64,000 bases of DNA from Casuarina equisetifolia (Eukaryota > Streptophyta > Magnoliopsida > Fagales > Casuarinaceae): positions 6,870,501-6,934,500 of the forward strand of contig CM052360.1 of NCBI GenBank assembly GCA_028551475.1, given 5' to 3'. Made by a program: the position numbers and the translations under genes. Each line of letters starts with the position of its first letter. Position 1 is the stretch's first letter. This document shows, one piece after another, positions 1 through 13,600 of this stretch. Under the pieces are notes generated by a model. It did no database searches, had not been told where the DNA came from, and saw only the letters and a program-made list of their open reading frames with translations.

Positions 1-814
1 GTTAATAGTAGAAAGTAGGAATAGAGTTTTAAAAGCATATATTCATAAAAATAACAATATATATACATAAATTTTCAACTTTTGGACCATACAATATCCC
101 AAAAGTACTCCAGTGGTAATTACAGTTGTTGATGGATATAACTTTTTTTTTTTCTTTCTTTGTTGTTAATAGATAACAATTGGATAATGCTAATGCTTAC
201 TTATGAATTTTGGAGTTGTGATAATTTATGAAAACTCTTGATGTTAACTTTATCTTACACTAAACTATCATTCTTAAGCATTTGTACCGGTTAGGATCTA
301 ATGATTGAGATTCAACAAATTATTGGGACAAGGTTGGAGTGAGAACAAAAACAAAAAGCCCTTTCGAAACATGCACGAAACGGGCCCTTGTGTTGCTTGC
401 TCATTTATCTTTCTGCTTACAAAAATGTTATTATTTTTACCAAAACAGGCGTCCAGGTTTAAAGAAGTCACCTCGTCCTCCTTTTTTCTGGTTTTCAAAA
501 ATGATTATATGATTTTTGAAATCTGGTAAAAAAGTTATGATAATAGAAATGTATCTCATCTAGAACTATCGTAAAATTGAACCAAAAAGCAAAGCAAAGC
601 AAAATTAAGCTCCCGAAATCCGAATATAAAGTAACCGCAGTGACGGCTTGTTGGGCAAGAAAGTGTAAAACCCGATTCATAAAGCAACCTGTTATTCTCC
701 TTGTTTCTCGTTGCGCGAACTCTGACGCTCACTCCCTCTGGTCTCTGCGAGCGGTTAGGGTTTGAGATCCCTAGTTTCCCGAGATATATTCCAGGCGATT
801 GAGCTGCGGCGATT
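1..814. promoter_or_regulatory. Upstream region of RPN2 with telo-box
   Basis: This is an AT-rich non-coding stretch ahead of the RPN2 start codon. A telo-box (TTAGGGTTT, 755-763) lies about 50 bases before the ATG, where such boxes are common in plant housekeeping and ribosomal or translation gene promoters. A TGGGC core, the motif associated with coordinated plant proteasome-gene induction, is at 652-656; five bases are weak evidence. A GGGCCC palindrome lies near 383. No TATA box is obvious close to the start. The short open frames here do not resemble proteins. Confidence 0.45.
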
Positions 815-3800
815 ATGGCGGCCACAATGGTGAGCTCGGCCGGTGGGCTTCTGGCCATGCTGAACGAGACGCACCCCGCCCTCAAGCTCCACGCGCTCTC
901 CAATCTCAACAATCTCGTAGACAACTTTTGGCCCGAGATCTCCACCAGCGTCCCCGTCATGTACTCTCTTTCTCTGTCGCTCCCTGAAAATTTCTGCCGT
1001 TGCTTGACTTTTGTTTGATTAGGGTTTGTTTCTGGTTGTTCTTGATCTGTTTGTTTCTGAGAAACCAAGAGAAAAGACGCCCTATTTTGATTGAATTTGG
1101 TGTTCGTAATGTTGTTCCAATTTCTCATTGCGGAAGGGAAAAAAGAAAAGCGGAAGCTTAAATCTGTTAGTGAAATGTTTAGCTCTTTTAGGGAGCCAAA
1201 CTCTACGGCCAGTCTTATTCTCTGGTTCAGTGTGAAGGAGGATATTCTTTTACTCTTGTAGTTGTAAAACATTTTTTTTTCTTTGTCTGGGTAAGGATTG
1301 AAATGGGTTCTTGGCGATGTAAGATGCATTTCTGCTCTGTGTTGTAGTTGGTTGTCTAATGGGGAATTAGGGAATAGCTGGATTTCTTGCGGACATCTAC
1401 GTATGGGTTATTGCAATGGTTGGAGTTATATTGAAAGGGACAATTCCTGCTATATCATGCCAGACGTGTAGTAGCTGACTTATGGAACTTTATCAGCCAA
1501 TATGGCGATTGGTTATGATGCCCTTAGGTTGTTTGCTCAATTAACAGGGGTGGATGTACTGGTGCCTAAGTCTTTTGAGTCTAACTATATGTTTATGTCA
1601 ATCTTAAAAGGATAGAACGTTACTATTAGGTAAAGCATTACAACTGTGAGATGGTAGTTCTGTATCAGTTATTAAATGTAGATAGTTGCAGCAGCAACAG
1701 GTTATCAGTTCCCCTATAAGAAGGTTGCATTAGGTGTTTGGTACAATTATTCTCAATGGTTGCATCAATAAGTGTGGGTTCTTACTCTTATAAAGCATTT
1801 TTGGCAACCCCATTTCACACTAATGATTTATCATATTGTGGAGTCTGGAACCAGTAGTAATAACGATGCTTGTTTGCTCTATGGTATCCCTTAATTCCAA
1901 TTTCCCTGAAGTTATTTTGGAGTGCAAGACAATACCTTTTAATTAAATGGGTCGCTTAAATTGCATTGGCGAATGATATATGAACTTTAAGCAAGATAAA
2001 TGATGGATGAAAGTGTAAATGTCTTCATATATGGGCGATAAGGCACTTAAATGCTCTGATCATATCGTGATCTTTACACACATCTGATAATAATCTTTTG
2101 GAAATTATTTTGAGCAATTAAATGGTCCATCTTCATCCTTGGCTTGTGGTGTGCTTGGTTGATTTTTAAGAAGATAACTGGTTTATGAGTTTTTGTTTTG
2201 ATATAAGGAATTTCCATTTCTCATTAAAAAGACTGTCACTGTAGCTTGCGGTATTTTTTTTTTTTTGGCTGCATGGTTGTCTAATGGGGGGTATCAGGGC
2301 CCAGGAGAAGACTGTTTTGAGAACACAAAATTTTGTGTGTTACGGTGAATGTGCAGTAAATGACAAGTTCATTGGGTGATAATGTTCGTCAACCTAGAAG
2401 CAGTTATACGAGAGCTCTCTCGAGTCTGATCAGTTTTTTTTTTTTCTTCACTGATTTCCTTTCATAAAGGTCACAAATAAGAAGTTCTTATTTGATTTCA
2501 ATGACACTCCACGAAGTTAAGAAAGATAAATGTATGCTTCTGTATTTGTTGTTAAACCTGAAGGCATTTGTAGACGTTTTGCTACCATATGCTGAATCAG
2601 TGTACATGCGAGAGGAAGTAGCTTGCATAAGGTTGGCAGCCAGTGAGAAATCCCTGCTTCAAAATGCTTTCATATCAAATAACCTCGCTTTTATGTACGA
2701 TACAATAATTACAGGAGATCAGTAAGAAGTTACAAAAGAGAAAAAGAAGAAAGAAAGAGAAACATAAAGTTGATATTTGATTTATCTTATGTAAGGTGTG
2801 GCAAAAACAGATAGCAATGTGCTTTGGTCTGTAATTTCACATTAGTTCTTTCTGAAATTGTATTTGATTCCAGAGTAGCATCAAACTGAAATTTAAACTC
2901 ATCGAAGTTTTACATAAATTTGTATGCAATAAGCGAAATCTTATTATTAATCAGCAAGTTCGTGTGTGTTTTGGGCGATGAGGAAGTCAAAATACCTGTG
3001 ATGTGGTCAACTCATTTCATTTTTTGGTAGATATAGTCTTTCTGCCATTCTTTTATGTAATCATCATGCCACTCCTTCCACTTGCATTTGTATCGTGGCT
3101 TCTTTAACCAATTAACTAGTGTGACAAGTTCAACAGCTTTCTTTTGATATCAATTGGAAAATTCTGATCTGATATTTGGCATTTTCTTTTACTGCTTGAT
3201 GGTTGCATTGATTTTTCTTAAATGAAAGCTTATGTTCCTTTGTATTGCAGAGAAAGTTTGTATGAGGATGAAGAGTTTGACCAGCATCAGAGACAGCTCG
3301 CTGCACTGCTTGTGTCAAAGGTAGAAAACTGCTGTTGGTCTTCCTCATTTTCTCCTTTCTGTGCTAGACTAGCACCACCTCTTTGCTTCAAAGAGCTAAC
3401 ATTATCACTTTTGAAAAATATTGTTAATTCTTCTGAAAGGAGACCCTTTGGATCCCACAAATACAAGAGGTTGGATAAGAAAAAAAAGAATTGTTCCTTT
3501 TGCGAAATTTATTGAGTCTTATGAAATGAGATCGTTTGGATCCAAATACATTGGGTTGGATAAAACAAATTGAAAACTGAAGAAGAGAATGCTGCATATG
3601 CCTCCTGTGTTCCAAACTCTACCTCTGTAATTTATATTTGGACTTACTAGTAGTTAATCTTGGATGTTATTAAGTTAGATTTTAACCTAATCTAATAGAT
3701 GTATTTTGGATGTTTTGCACGTAATCTATTGAACATCTATATCTCATGTTTCTGCTTTTATTGCTTGAGTAACTATGTTATACTGAGTTTCTATTTTACA

Positions 3801-6800
3801 TGAATCTTTTCTGTCAGGTCTTCTATTATTTGAGTGAGCTTAATGATGCACTATCATACGCTCTTGGAGCTGGTTCTTTATTTGATGTTTCAGAAGATTC
3901 TGATTATGTTCACACGCTTCTTGGTAAGAGTGACCATTGGAACTAGGAGTTTAACTTTAGTTTAATTATTGGTGTACCACTTGAAATGTCATTTCGCATT
4001 CAAAATCTTTGAGAGACGGGTTCAATATTGTAAATTTTGAGGGAGTTTACATCAAAACATGCTTAAATGTAATGTGTATTTTTGCCTCTATTGACAGCTA
4101 AAGCTATTGATGAATATGCCAGTCTTAAGACAAAGGCAGCAGAATCAAGTGATGAAGCTGGAAATGTGGACCCTAGATTGGAGGGGATTGTGGAGAGAAT
4201 GCTGGATAAGTATGTGAAGCTATACTTTTTCCCCCCCTTTTAACTGATATGGACCCCAGTGTTGAGAAATTGTACAATTTTTGCACATATAGGTGTATTG
4301 CTGATGGAAAATACGCACAAGCTATGGGTATTGCAATTGAATGCCGAAGACTGGATAAACTTGAGGAAGCAATTACAAAGAGTGATAATGTTCACGGGAT
4401 TTTGTCTTATTGCATTAACGTCTCCCATTCCTTTGTTAATCTTAGAGAATATCGGCGAGAGGTAAGTAGATAATTGTGCCTGCTCACTGTATGTCTGGTC
4501 ATGTACTGGCTGCTGGCAGACCTCCTTATTAGACTGAGTTCAAGTGGATGAGTAATATTCATCAATCCTTGTGTGATTGTTCCCGCAGGTACTTCGTCTC
4601 CTTGTCCAAGTATATCAGAAGCTTCCTTCTCCTGATTATTTGAGTATATGCCAATGTCTCATGTTCTTGGATGAGCCTGAATCTGTTGCAAGTATATTGG
4701 AAAGGCTTCTCCGTTCTGAAAATAAGGATGACGCTCTTTTGGCATTTCAAATCGCCTTTGATCTTGTAGAAAATGAGCACCAAGCATTTCTTTTAAATGT
4801 GAGAGATCGCCTTCCAACTCCCAAGACTCTAACTTCAGGACAAGTGCAACCAGGATCTGCTGAACCAGATTCTGCTCAAAATGAAAGTTCTACTGCACCG
4901 GAGGATGTTCAAATGACAGAAGGGAGTTCTGCTTCTAATGTGAATTTGCCTGAAACTGATCCAAATGAAGTAACATATGCTGAGAGGTTGACCAAAATCA
5001 AGGGAATTTTATCCGGAGAGACATCAATACAATTGACTCTGCAATTCTTGTACAGCCATAATAAGTAAGGAGTTGCTTGCCATCTTTTACTTTCTTAGTT
5101 TGCACATGCTTGTTGTCTCGTAGAAAGATATGCTTATTAGATCGTTACTCAGTTGACTTCTACTTGGATACAGATCGGATCTTCTTATCCTCAAGACAAT
5201 AAAGCAGTCCGTTGAGATGAGAAATAGTGTCTGTCATAGTGCAACAATTTATGCGAATGCAATTATGCATGCAGGAACAACCGTTGATACATTCCTTAGA
5301 GAGAACCTAGTGAGTCAGATTTTGCATTTTATTCTACATCTTTGGTTCTGTGATGCCATATACTATTTGTTATGTGGACATATCATAACCAGTTTGTTAA
5401 ATTTTTAGGACTGGTTGAGCAGGGCCACGAATTGGGCCAAGTTTAGTGCAACTGCAGGTCTTGGTGTTATTCACAGGGGCCACTTACAGCAGGGGAGGTC
5501 TCTGATGGCACCTTACTTGCCTCAGGGTGGGGCTGGTGGCGGTGGCAGTCCATACTCAGAAGGTGGAGCTCTCTATGCTTTGGGTCTTATTCATGCCAAC
5601 CATGGTGAAGGCATCAAACAATTCCTTCGTGATAGCCTGCGTAGCACAAGTGTGGAGGTGCTTGTTTTAGAACTATGGTATTATTTTCTCACAGGACTTC
5701 TAACTTTCAAAAGAGATTTATATTGGGACATTTTGGTGCAGGTTATCCAACATGGTGCATGCTTAGGTCTGGGCTTAGCAGCTTTAGGAACAGCTGATGA
5801 GGAGGTTTATGATGACATTAAAAATGTACTTTACACAGACAGTGCTGTTGCTGGTGAAGCTGCTGGTATCAGTATGGGTTTACTCATGGTTGGAACTGCC
5901 AGTGAGAAGGCAAGTGAGATGCTTGCATATGCACACGAGACACAGCATGAGAAGATCATTAGGTGAAGTTGGATCTGGTGATTTGCAGTAGGACTGAGGC
6001 TTGTCATTTCACAGTTTTCACTCTTATTTACATTTTCATTTTATATTGCAGGGGGTTGGCATTGGGAATAGCCCTCACGGTGTATGGAAGAGAAGAAGAA
6101 GCTGACACACTTATTGAGCAAATGACTCGTGATCAGGATCCTATACTACGTTATGGTGGTATGTATGCGCTAGCTCTGGCTTATGGGGGAACAGCAAACA
6201 ATAAAGCCATTCGCCAGCTGCTTCACTTTGCTGTATCAGATGTGAGTGATGATGTCAGGAGGACTGCTGTTCTAGCACTTGGGTTTGTTCTCTACTCCGA
6301 GCCAGAGCAGGTTGTTACACTTTCTTCTACTGCTATGCTGCCTAATTATTTATTTGATTATGCCACTGTTAATGAGAAATGATGCTTGTTCCTCTACCTC
6401 TTTTTGAAAAGCTTTCGTAACCTTTCTTTTTTCTTGTTTAGTTCCATTTTCTTATTTTTGGTTCTACCTTTTTCATTGATTATTCTTTGGTACGTTCTCT
6501 AGATATTGCTATATATCTCATTCACTGTTTAACTGCAGACTCCTCGAATTGTCTCTCTGTTGTCTGAGTCTTACAACCCACACGTACGATATGGTGCGGC
6601 TTTGGCAGTGGGCATTTCCTGTGCTGGTACTGGTCTGAGTGAGGCTATATCATTGCTAGAGCCATTGACATCAGATGTTGTTGATTTTGTTCGTCAAGGT
6701 GCCCTCATTGCAATGGCTATGGTTATGGTCCAGATTAGTGAAGCAAGTGATTCTCGTGTTGGAACATTCAGGTATTCCATTATCATCCTTTGCAGTTTTC

Positions 6801-7939
6801 TCAGAATATTAGTTCATTGTTATCTTTATTGTTTTCTTTAATTGCAGGCGACAGTTGGAGAAGATAATTCTCGATAAGCATGAAGATACTATGAGCAAGA
6901 TGGGTGCAATTTTAGCCTCTGGAATTCTTGATGCTGGTGGAAGAAATGTGACAATCAGATTACTCTCTAAGACAAAACACGATAAAGTCACTGCAGTCGT
7001 TGGTTTGGCTGTTTTCAGCCAGTTTTGGTATTGGTATCCCCTCATTTACTTTATAAGCTTGTCTTTTTCACCAACTGCCTTTATTGGACTGAACTACGAC
7101 TTGAAAGTTCCGAGATTTGAGTTTGTATCACATGCAAAACCATCACTCTTCGAATATCCTAAGCCAACTACTGTGCCAACCACCACCTCCACTGTAAAAC
7201 TTCCGACTGCTGTTCTATCAACTTCAGCAAAGGCCAAAGCTAGGGCTAAGAAAGAAGCCGATCAGAAAGCTATTGCTGAAAAGTCAGCTGGGGCGGAGTC
7301 TTCATCTGTGGTTCCAAATGGTGGGAAGGGAAAATCATCTGGTGAGAAGGATAAGGATTTGATGCAGGTAATTAACCCGATTCCCCATGACAATTGTGTT
7401 TTTTTCCTTTTCACCTGTGTTTACTTGCAGACCATCATAATATTAACAGTTTGATGGACTGGAAAGTCTTTATTATAGAAGTCCTGTCATGTACTTTTTT
7501 CTCTATAATGTTTAGTTTCGTGATAGGGAAGTGATCTGTGGCTGCACTCATTTACTTGCAAATTAGTTAATTTTTGGCATCACTAAACTTTTCACTCAAA
7601 TCTTCCATATGATAGGTTGATAGCCCACCAGAGAAGAAGTCAGAGCCTGAGCCTTCGTTTGAAATTCTAACCAACCCTGCCAGGGTGGTTCCTGCTCAGG
7701 AGAAATTTATTAAGTTTCTGGAAGAAAGCAGATACGTACCAGTGAAGTTGGCACCATCTGGTTTTGTTCTTCTAAGAGACTTAAAACCTACAGAGCCGGA
7801 GGTACTTTCCCTCACTGACACGCCAGCAACTGCAGCATCACCTGCAGGTGGAGCACCAACAGGACAACAGGGTTCTGCGTCAGCCATGGCAGTTGACGAG
7901 GAACCTCAACCTCCTCAGCCTTTCGAATACACTGCATGA
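815..7939 (+). CDS. RPN2: 26S proteasome non-ATPase regulatory subunit 1 (RPN2), 13 exons, 1006 aa
   Basis: This is the large scaffold subunit of the 19S regulatory particle base. Exons: 815-960, 3251-3320, 3818-3923, 4098-4209, 4293-4461, 4589-5064, 5174-5309, 5409-5657, 5742-5962, 6052-6310, 6539-6771, 6848-7367, 7616-7939. All introns are GT..AG and the 3021-base CDS stays in frame. The N-terminus [16 protein letters not shown] matches plant RPN2, and the length is close to Arabidopsis RPN2A/B. The N-terminal helical half is followed by an acidic variable linker (about residues 280-325). Proteasome/cyclosome repeats start near residue 406 ([19 protein letters not shown]-like units). A basic [10 protein letters not shown] segment precedes the C-terminal tail [11 protein letters not shown], the type of tail that docks RPN13 in animals. 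Intron 1 is 2.3 kb and the others are short. The start is the first ATG of the conserved N-terminus. The gene looks intact. Confidence 0.97.
961..3250 (+). other. RPN2 intron 1 (2.3 kb)
   Basis: The donor is GTACTC and the acceptor TTGCAG. The intron is T-rich with several poly-T tracts. I found no nested gene. The 77-codon frame near 2492 has no recognisable homology. A stretch near 3128 loosely resembles miR396, but no pairing arm is visible. Confidence 0.7.
3437..3575. repeat. Imperfect direct repeat in RPN2 intron 2
   Basis: Two related segments (about 3437-3494 and 3525-3575) share the pattern GGAGAYC-TTTGGATCC...AAATACA...GGTTGGATAA. The spacing is about 88 bases. It may be a small local duplication or the debris of a miniature transposon. 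No target-site duplication was recognised. Confidence 0.4.
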
Positions 7940-10634
7940 TTCTGGTTTTGATTATTTCTTCATGTGGTTGCTGAGTTTATCTGATGTCCCTTGAGAAACT
8001 CTGGTGTATTATTAAACGTGAAATAGAAGCTTTCAATATGCATTTCTTTCATGGTTGACACGTCTTACATTTACAACTTAAATCTATCTGTAAGATTTAG
8101 ATAGATTTCACGATTGCTTCGTTTGAGCATTTTGGATTCCAGAACTCTCTGCTTTTGTATTAAGAACAACCATTGCCAAATGACCTTTCCCTTAGTCACT
8201 GTTACATTCGAAGCCAATAAAAAAGGTAGCCTCTTAAAAGGTCAGCATTCTTTGTCTCGAAGGCAACGTGGTGTTGCTGAACCACCACCCTTACTTCACT
8301 CGCCGGTTGCTACCAAGGGGAAAACTGTTACGTGGCTCATCGGTTTGGGTTCAAGTTGAAAGGAGCGGATGACAACCACGTGTCCGGCGCAAGGCTAGTA
8401 ATTAATCCTAGGTGGTGAATGCTAATGGAGATATAAATAATGTGAAATGAGTGATTATGTTTACCATAAGCAAAAAATTGATACACTTATACCACATGCC
8501 ATTGGAGTCGGGGGAGGGAAGGGGGCCTCCACCATACTAACACGAATATGCCGTACATGCTTTCCATTTGATACGGCTGCAAAGCATTTAAAGCAGATTT
8601 GGTTGGAAGCCGGGTCTAAGTTTGAAAACAAATAATCGTACGACTCCACTCAAAATCTCGGTTGCCATGCACAAACTTGGAGATCTCTCATTTCAATCCC
8701 CAAGAATTGTAATAAACAAAAAAAGAGAGAAAACAGTAAAGATGAGGCACGCACTGCCAAGTTTCCCCCTGGGCGCTTCCAGATCCTCGGTCATTAGTTC
8801 CAAGGCCTCCTCGGTAGGCAGTCCAAAAGCATTTGATCTCCCAATGACAAAACTGGGAGAAGTGGGAGACAAACTTTGAATGGCCTTCACTGGATTCACC
8901 CACGCAATCCAAAGTCGGTTTTCTTCAATAATTTGATCAGGACCCGCAGCCCTTCTCAGACTATTTTTTCCCTCGTCATCCTTTTTTCTTTCTGTTTGTC
9001 AAGCTTTCCAGGACAACCCACCTGAATAGCACACGTAATATCTGCAACATCTTACGGATGCAGCGTTGAGACTGCCGTGGCCTTACAGAGAGCTTGCTTG
9101 AGATGCTTGAAAAGTCCGCAAAAGGCACAGCTGTTTCTAGTATTGCTACAGATAACTCCCATGATGACTTGTCCAACTTCTCAGAACGGTTAGCCTGTAA
9201 AATCGTAGGACTGGGGTTGGACCTTTCTCTATCCTTTCTTTTAACTGAATACCTGTTACCATCGAATGTGCTAGAAGAAAATTAATGCCTTGAGGTGATT
9301 TTAGCCCCCAACCGGGTGAAAATTTGGAGCTGCATTTACGTCATAGTTTTTACTGTCAAAAGGCATTCCGCATGTAGGGGGCAGTTCTGTGTTAGAGTCT
9401 ACCATTTGGTGAGCAAACAATCAAAGCCGATTTAGAAATCAGATTGTAATCTGAACTCACGGGTTTGAAAAACTTGAAAAGCTTTCATTGGAAATTGAAG
9501 ATTCCTCAGTTTCATCCAACAACATTTAAGCAACACCCACCACCACTATGACTATCATCATTTTCCCGTCACTTCAGCCAGACATTGGCTGCGAACTAGA
9601 TTGCCTCAAAGATTATCCAAGAAGAGAATCAATCAACTACCGTTAATTGGAGACACCTTTTTCTATCCACCTCCACGAGGCAGCTTTTGGGATTCCTTAA
9701 TCACCTTTATCCTATTGAAAATTGTTAGCCTTTCTTTAGGTACACCTAAGATTTTTCTTTTCAGGGCGCTCTGATCTTTTACCTTCTTATATTCATGGTT
9801 TCAACTCAGACTTATAACCAGATATTCTCAACGTTTAACAGAGAACATGTTCACAATCTCACCGACGAAAGTAGCAGAAAGTTAAAAAAAAAGTTGCACG
9901 AAGGACAAAGGAACAGGGATAGAGAGAGACGAAGATTCTTCCAATACGTCACTAGAAATAATGGCCTACCCCACTACGACCGGCATCACCACCCGCCAAG
10001 CCACCAACCATTCTCACGAGGGAGGGCGAAAGGGAAAGGTGATGAAAGATGCATTTGTCCCACATCTCGCCAAAATGCCTACGGATTAAACTTGCAGAGC
10101 ATAATGGTAAACGACGAAAGGGCCAGAATCAGTAAGCAACAGCATAACAAGAGAGAGAGGAACAGGTCTTTGTTTATTCCACAGTTTTTAACAGTTCCAT
10201 CAGTACAAGTATTGACAAAGAAGGGGGAGGAAATACAGTGCTCAAAATCTAACCAAAAAAAAACCTAATTTTCTGTACCACATAGACAGACCTAGCTGGC
10301 TGCAACCTACCCTACACCACCCCTACAAAGTACCACCCTCTTTGCCTCCCCTCCTCCCCCTCTTAGACGATCTGTTAGCCAAAGGACTTTTGATTCTGTA
10401 TTTTTGTTGTGTAACTCACACGGCGTAACCTCTGTTATGTTACAGACCATTAGTCTACACACGTCTTTGACAGTCCTACTTTCTTTACAAGTGAATTAAC
10501 AGTGATGGAAAATGGAAATAAAACCATCACTTTTTCCAACTAAAACTACTTCCTGCTTCTACTTCACACTTCCTAGGCTCAATCATCGGCGGATAATGTG
10601 CAGGAAAATAAGTCCTGATGGAACAATACTATCT
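7940..10634. other. Tail-to-tail intergenic region, RPN2 / KRP
   Basis: This stretch contains the RPN2 3' UTR and, on the other strand, the KRP 3' UTR. On the minus strand an AATAAA signal (plus-strand tttatt, 10173-10178) lies about 460 bases after the KRP stop, a plausible polyadenylation site. The longest frame here (9795-10268, +, 157 codons) is basic and low complexity, matches no family I know, and overlaps the KRP 3' UTR in antisense, so I do not call it a gene. Nothing else was identified. Confidence 0.6.
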
Positions 10635-13600
10635 TCAAGGCTCCAATTTGTCCCATTCATAACGCCCTGGGAGCGGCGTGTCATTCACAGGATCAAAATT
10701 ATACCTGCAGTTCAACCCAAATTACGAACTATGTATTAGCTCAAAGGCCAATTGCAAGTTTAAGGGGGAACAGGAATTTAGAACCAAAGAGATACGTTCA
10801 TACTTCTCGATGAATTGTCTTTGCTGCTCTTCTTCAGCAGCAGCGAAAAACTCATCCATTTCCTGAGCTGTTGGGATATGCCTCCGCGTTGTGTTGTGTG
10901 CTTTATTCTCGGTTGAGCCAGATGGCCTGTTTGTAGAACCAGGCGTTCTTATGGCGTCTGGATCCCTTATCAGACTGCAAGGTGTGGATTCACGAGTGCT
11001 CCTGTCACAACACACAATCTTCTCTTACGATAACATAACAAATTATAACAAGCCATGAAAGTTTTGCATCACACGTTCTGGCACCAAAACATTGGGTATA
11101 CACGAAGAAAAAGATAATCAGTATGGACAGAATATACCAAGAAGAACCAGCAGATACTCTTGTTTCAAATACCGCCAAAGCCTTATGACTGTATTTTTTT
11201 TTTTTTTAATCTCCAATCCACCACACCAATTATGAGAGACCAACCCCACAGATTTTAATACAACTCCGACAAGACCCCACACCGACCACATACCATCAGA
11301 AAAAAGGAAAGCAAAGATAAAGACCATACACATTTTACTTTTTGTTTCAACCGCCAAAACTCCAGCAAAAGAGACTCTTAAGCCAATATTTCTTTGTAAT
11401 TTTTTTTTCAAAATTTGCTTTCATGATATTTCCTTCAAATAAGTATAGAATAAAGAAAATAAATTCCTCCTCACTTGTTCTTCATTTATCGTCTTCCCTC
11501 CTGTGACAAACAGTACCAGACATAACCCAAGTTTGAATTTATGCATGCCAAGCGGTGAAAGACATCACATCCTGTAATTACTGGGTTTTATTTCTAACCA
11601 AAGCCGTATCTGCCTCCAGAAAATTTTAAAACCAAGCAGGAAGAACAGAGACTAAAAAAATAAAAAAAAAATACCAATCCCACAACCCTCCCCCTTCCCG
11701 AACAACCCCACACCAGCAACAGCGGATTTCTTTTTTCCCCTCAAGCAAATTTGTCCTCATGAAGGCAACTATACAGAGAGATGACAGTGTTTTATATGAG
11801 TGAAGAGGCATCTGCTGAAAGGAAAAACAAAAGGCTTTTGTTTCTTCTACTAGAATATTCAATCTCCTCAGAAACCAAGATGACGAAACAGCGCAAAGGA
11901 CAAAATTCATTTTGAAACCCATTTGTCAGTACCATACAAGTTCTAGAAACACGTAAAAACACCGATGAAAGCACAATATAACCAGATAGAAGCAAAGAGC
12001 TGCAGTGATTCTTGCCCACGGAACCCCAAAATAAATATATAATGAAAACGCAGCAGTGAACAATGGTAAAAATCTGATGGAGAGAAGTTTACTTCTCATG
12101 AAGTCGATAATTCAAAGAACTCTCATAAAAAAATCCTTTTTTTTTTTTCATTTCATTGCTGCAAGCAAGCAGAAAAAAGGAAGTTAGAAAATAATAAAAC
12201 ACTTTTCAAAAACCAAGAACGGGAATAAAAGGCATAGCCGTTCATTGCAAGTTTCCCCAGAAAAATAACATGAAACAGGAAGGAAAGAAGAAATTATGAC
12301 AGGCGAGAAGGAACCAGCTGATTATAAGAGATTTAAAAAAACAAAGGGAAAATTTCGATCATAAATTCCGATAAAACTAAATCTAGGGGAATCAAATATC
12401 CAGAGACTGAACGAGACGAATAATATCAAGATATTGTGTCGTTGATACTTTTTGAAAACAAGAAATTAGCCACCAACAGAATCTTAGTGCCTCAGCTAAG
12501 CCTGGATTAATTGGTTCACATTTCTAGGTTTCCTAGCGGTCTCAATTTTTTTTTTTTCATTTTCACAAGAAGGAGCAAACCGATGCAGGAATGAAAAGAA
12601 AAAGAAGCTGAATGAAGCTGTGGGCCAACATATGTTTACATATCAGATTCTACTATTTCACTTCATTTTCTTTCTAACCAGGAAAGAAATCTCAGTCGAA
12701 ACATCGAAGTAAAAAGAAAGAGAAAGAAGAGAAAAAGAGAGAGAAACGGGAAGAGAAAGGAAAAGAGTTTTACACGAAGGCTGGACCATCGAAACAGATT
12801 TTTGAGAAACATCCAGAAATTCCCTGAAAGCTAGGGAATCGGAACAACATGAAAATTATCTTGCACACTGCGGCACCCAAGTAACTAAATTCCTTATTTC
12901 CAGACCAAGACATTCAAAGCCCCAAAAATTTCAAGTTCCAAGAACTTCTACTCATTTTTTCCGGCAGCCAAACTGGATTTTTAAAACCCCCAGCAGCATG
13001 TTTAAAAAAATAAAATAAAATGATTGTGTTTCTAGGCTCCGTTCTTTCACACATGAAAAATCTCCACAGCACATTAACGTTCTTCTTTCTTCTAACCCTG
13101 AAACCTGCATGTACAAATATCTTCCCTTTTCCCTCATTTTCTATCAAGCAAAGAGAAGCGAAAAGGCAAAATCGCCGAAAAATTAGTGGTTTCAAATAAA
13201 GTACTTAATTTAAAACATGAAAACCCCCCAAAACCCCTCTCTATTCAAGACCCAAAAAGTAAAAAAAACGAGAAGAAAAAGAATAGAAAAGCCCGTGATT
13301 TGAAATCCCAAATTCTTCCATTTCCCTCGTTCCCTCAGCAAGCAAAGAGTGAAAACGAAAAGCTGTATAAAAAAGAAGTTCCAAACGAAATTTTAAAATA
13401 AAAACGAAAAAAAGAAGAAAAAAACGGTTTGAAAAAAAAAAAAACCCACCTCTCTCTACCTTCAAACTCCAAAACATTCTCTCCGAACGAAGCTTCCTCA
13501 ACCCCAAAATCACCATTGTTGTTGTTGTTGCTGCTACCGTTGTTGTTACTGCTGTTGTTGTGGCTACTCTTTTCCTTCTTTTCCTGAATGTCCTCCTCCT

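Noticed and set aside
556-1329. 257-codon minus-strand frame over RPN2 exon 1
   Set aside because: It is the shadow of RPN2 exon 1 and its promoter; no known family, and the plus-strand gene explains the coding signal.
3128-3150. Sequence similar to miR396 (TTCAACAGCTTTCTT)
   Set aside because: No complementary arm forming a precursor hairpin is visible nearby, and the match is incomplete.
9795-10268. 157-codon plus-strand frame, basic and hydrophilic
   Set aside because: It has no family resemblance and lies antisense to the expected KRP 3' UTR; its composition is low complexity.
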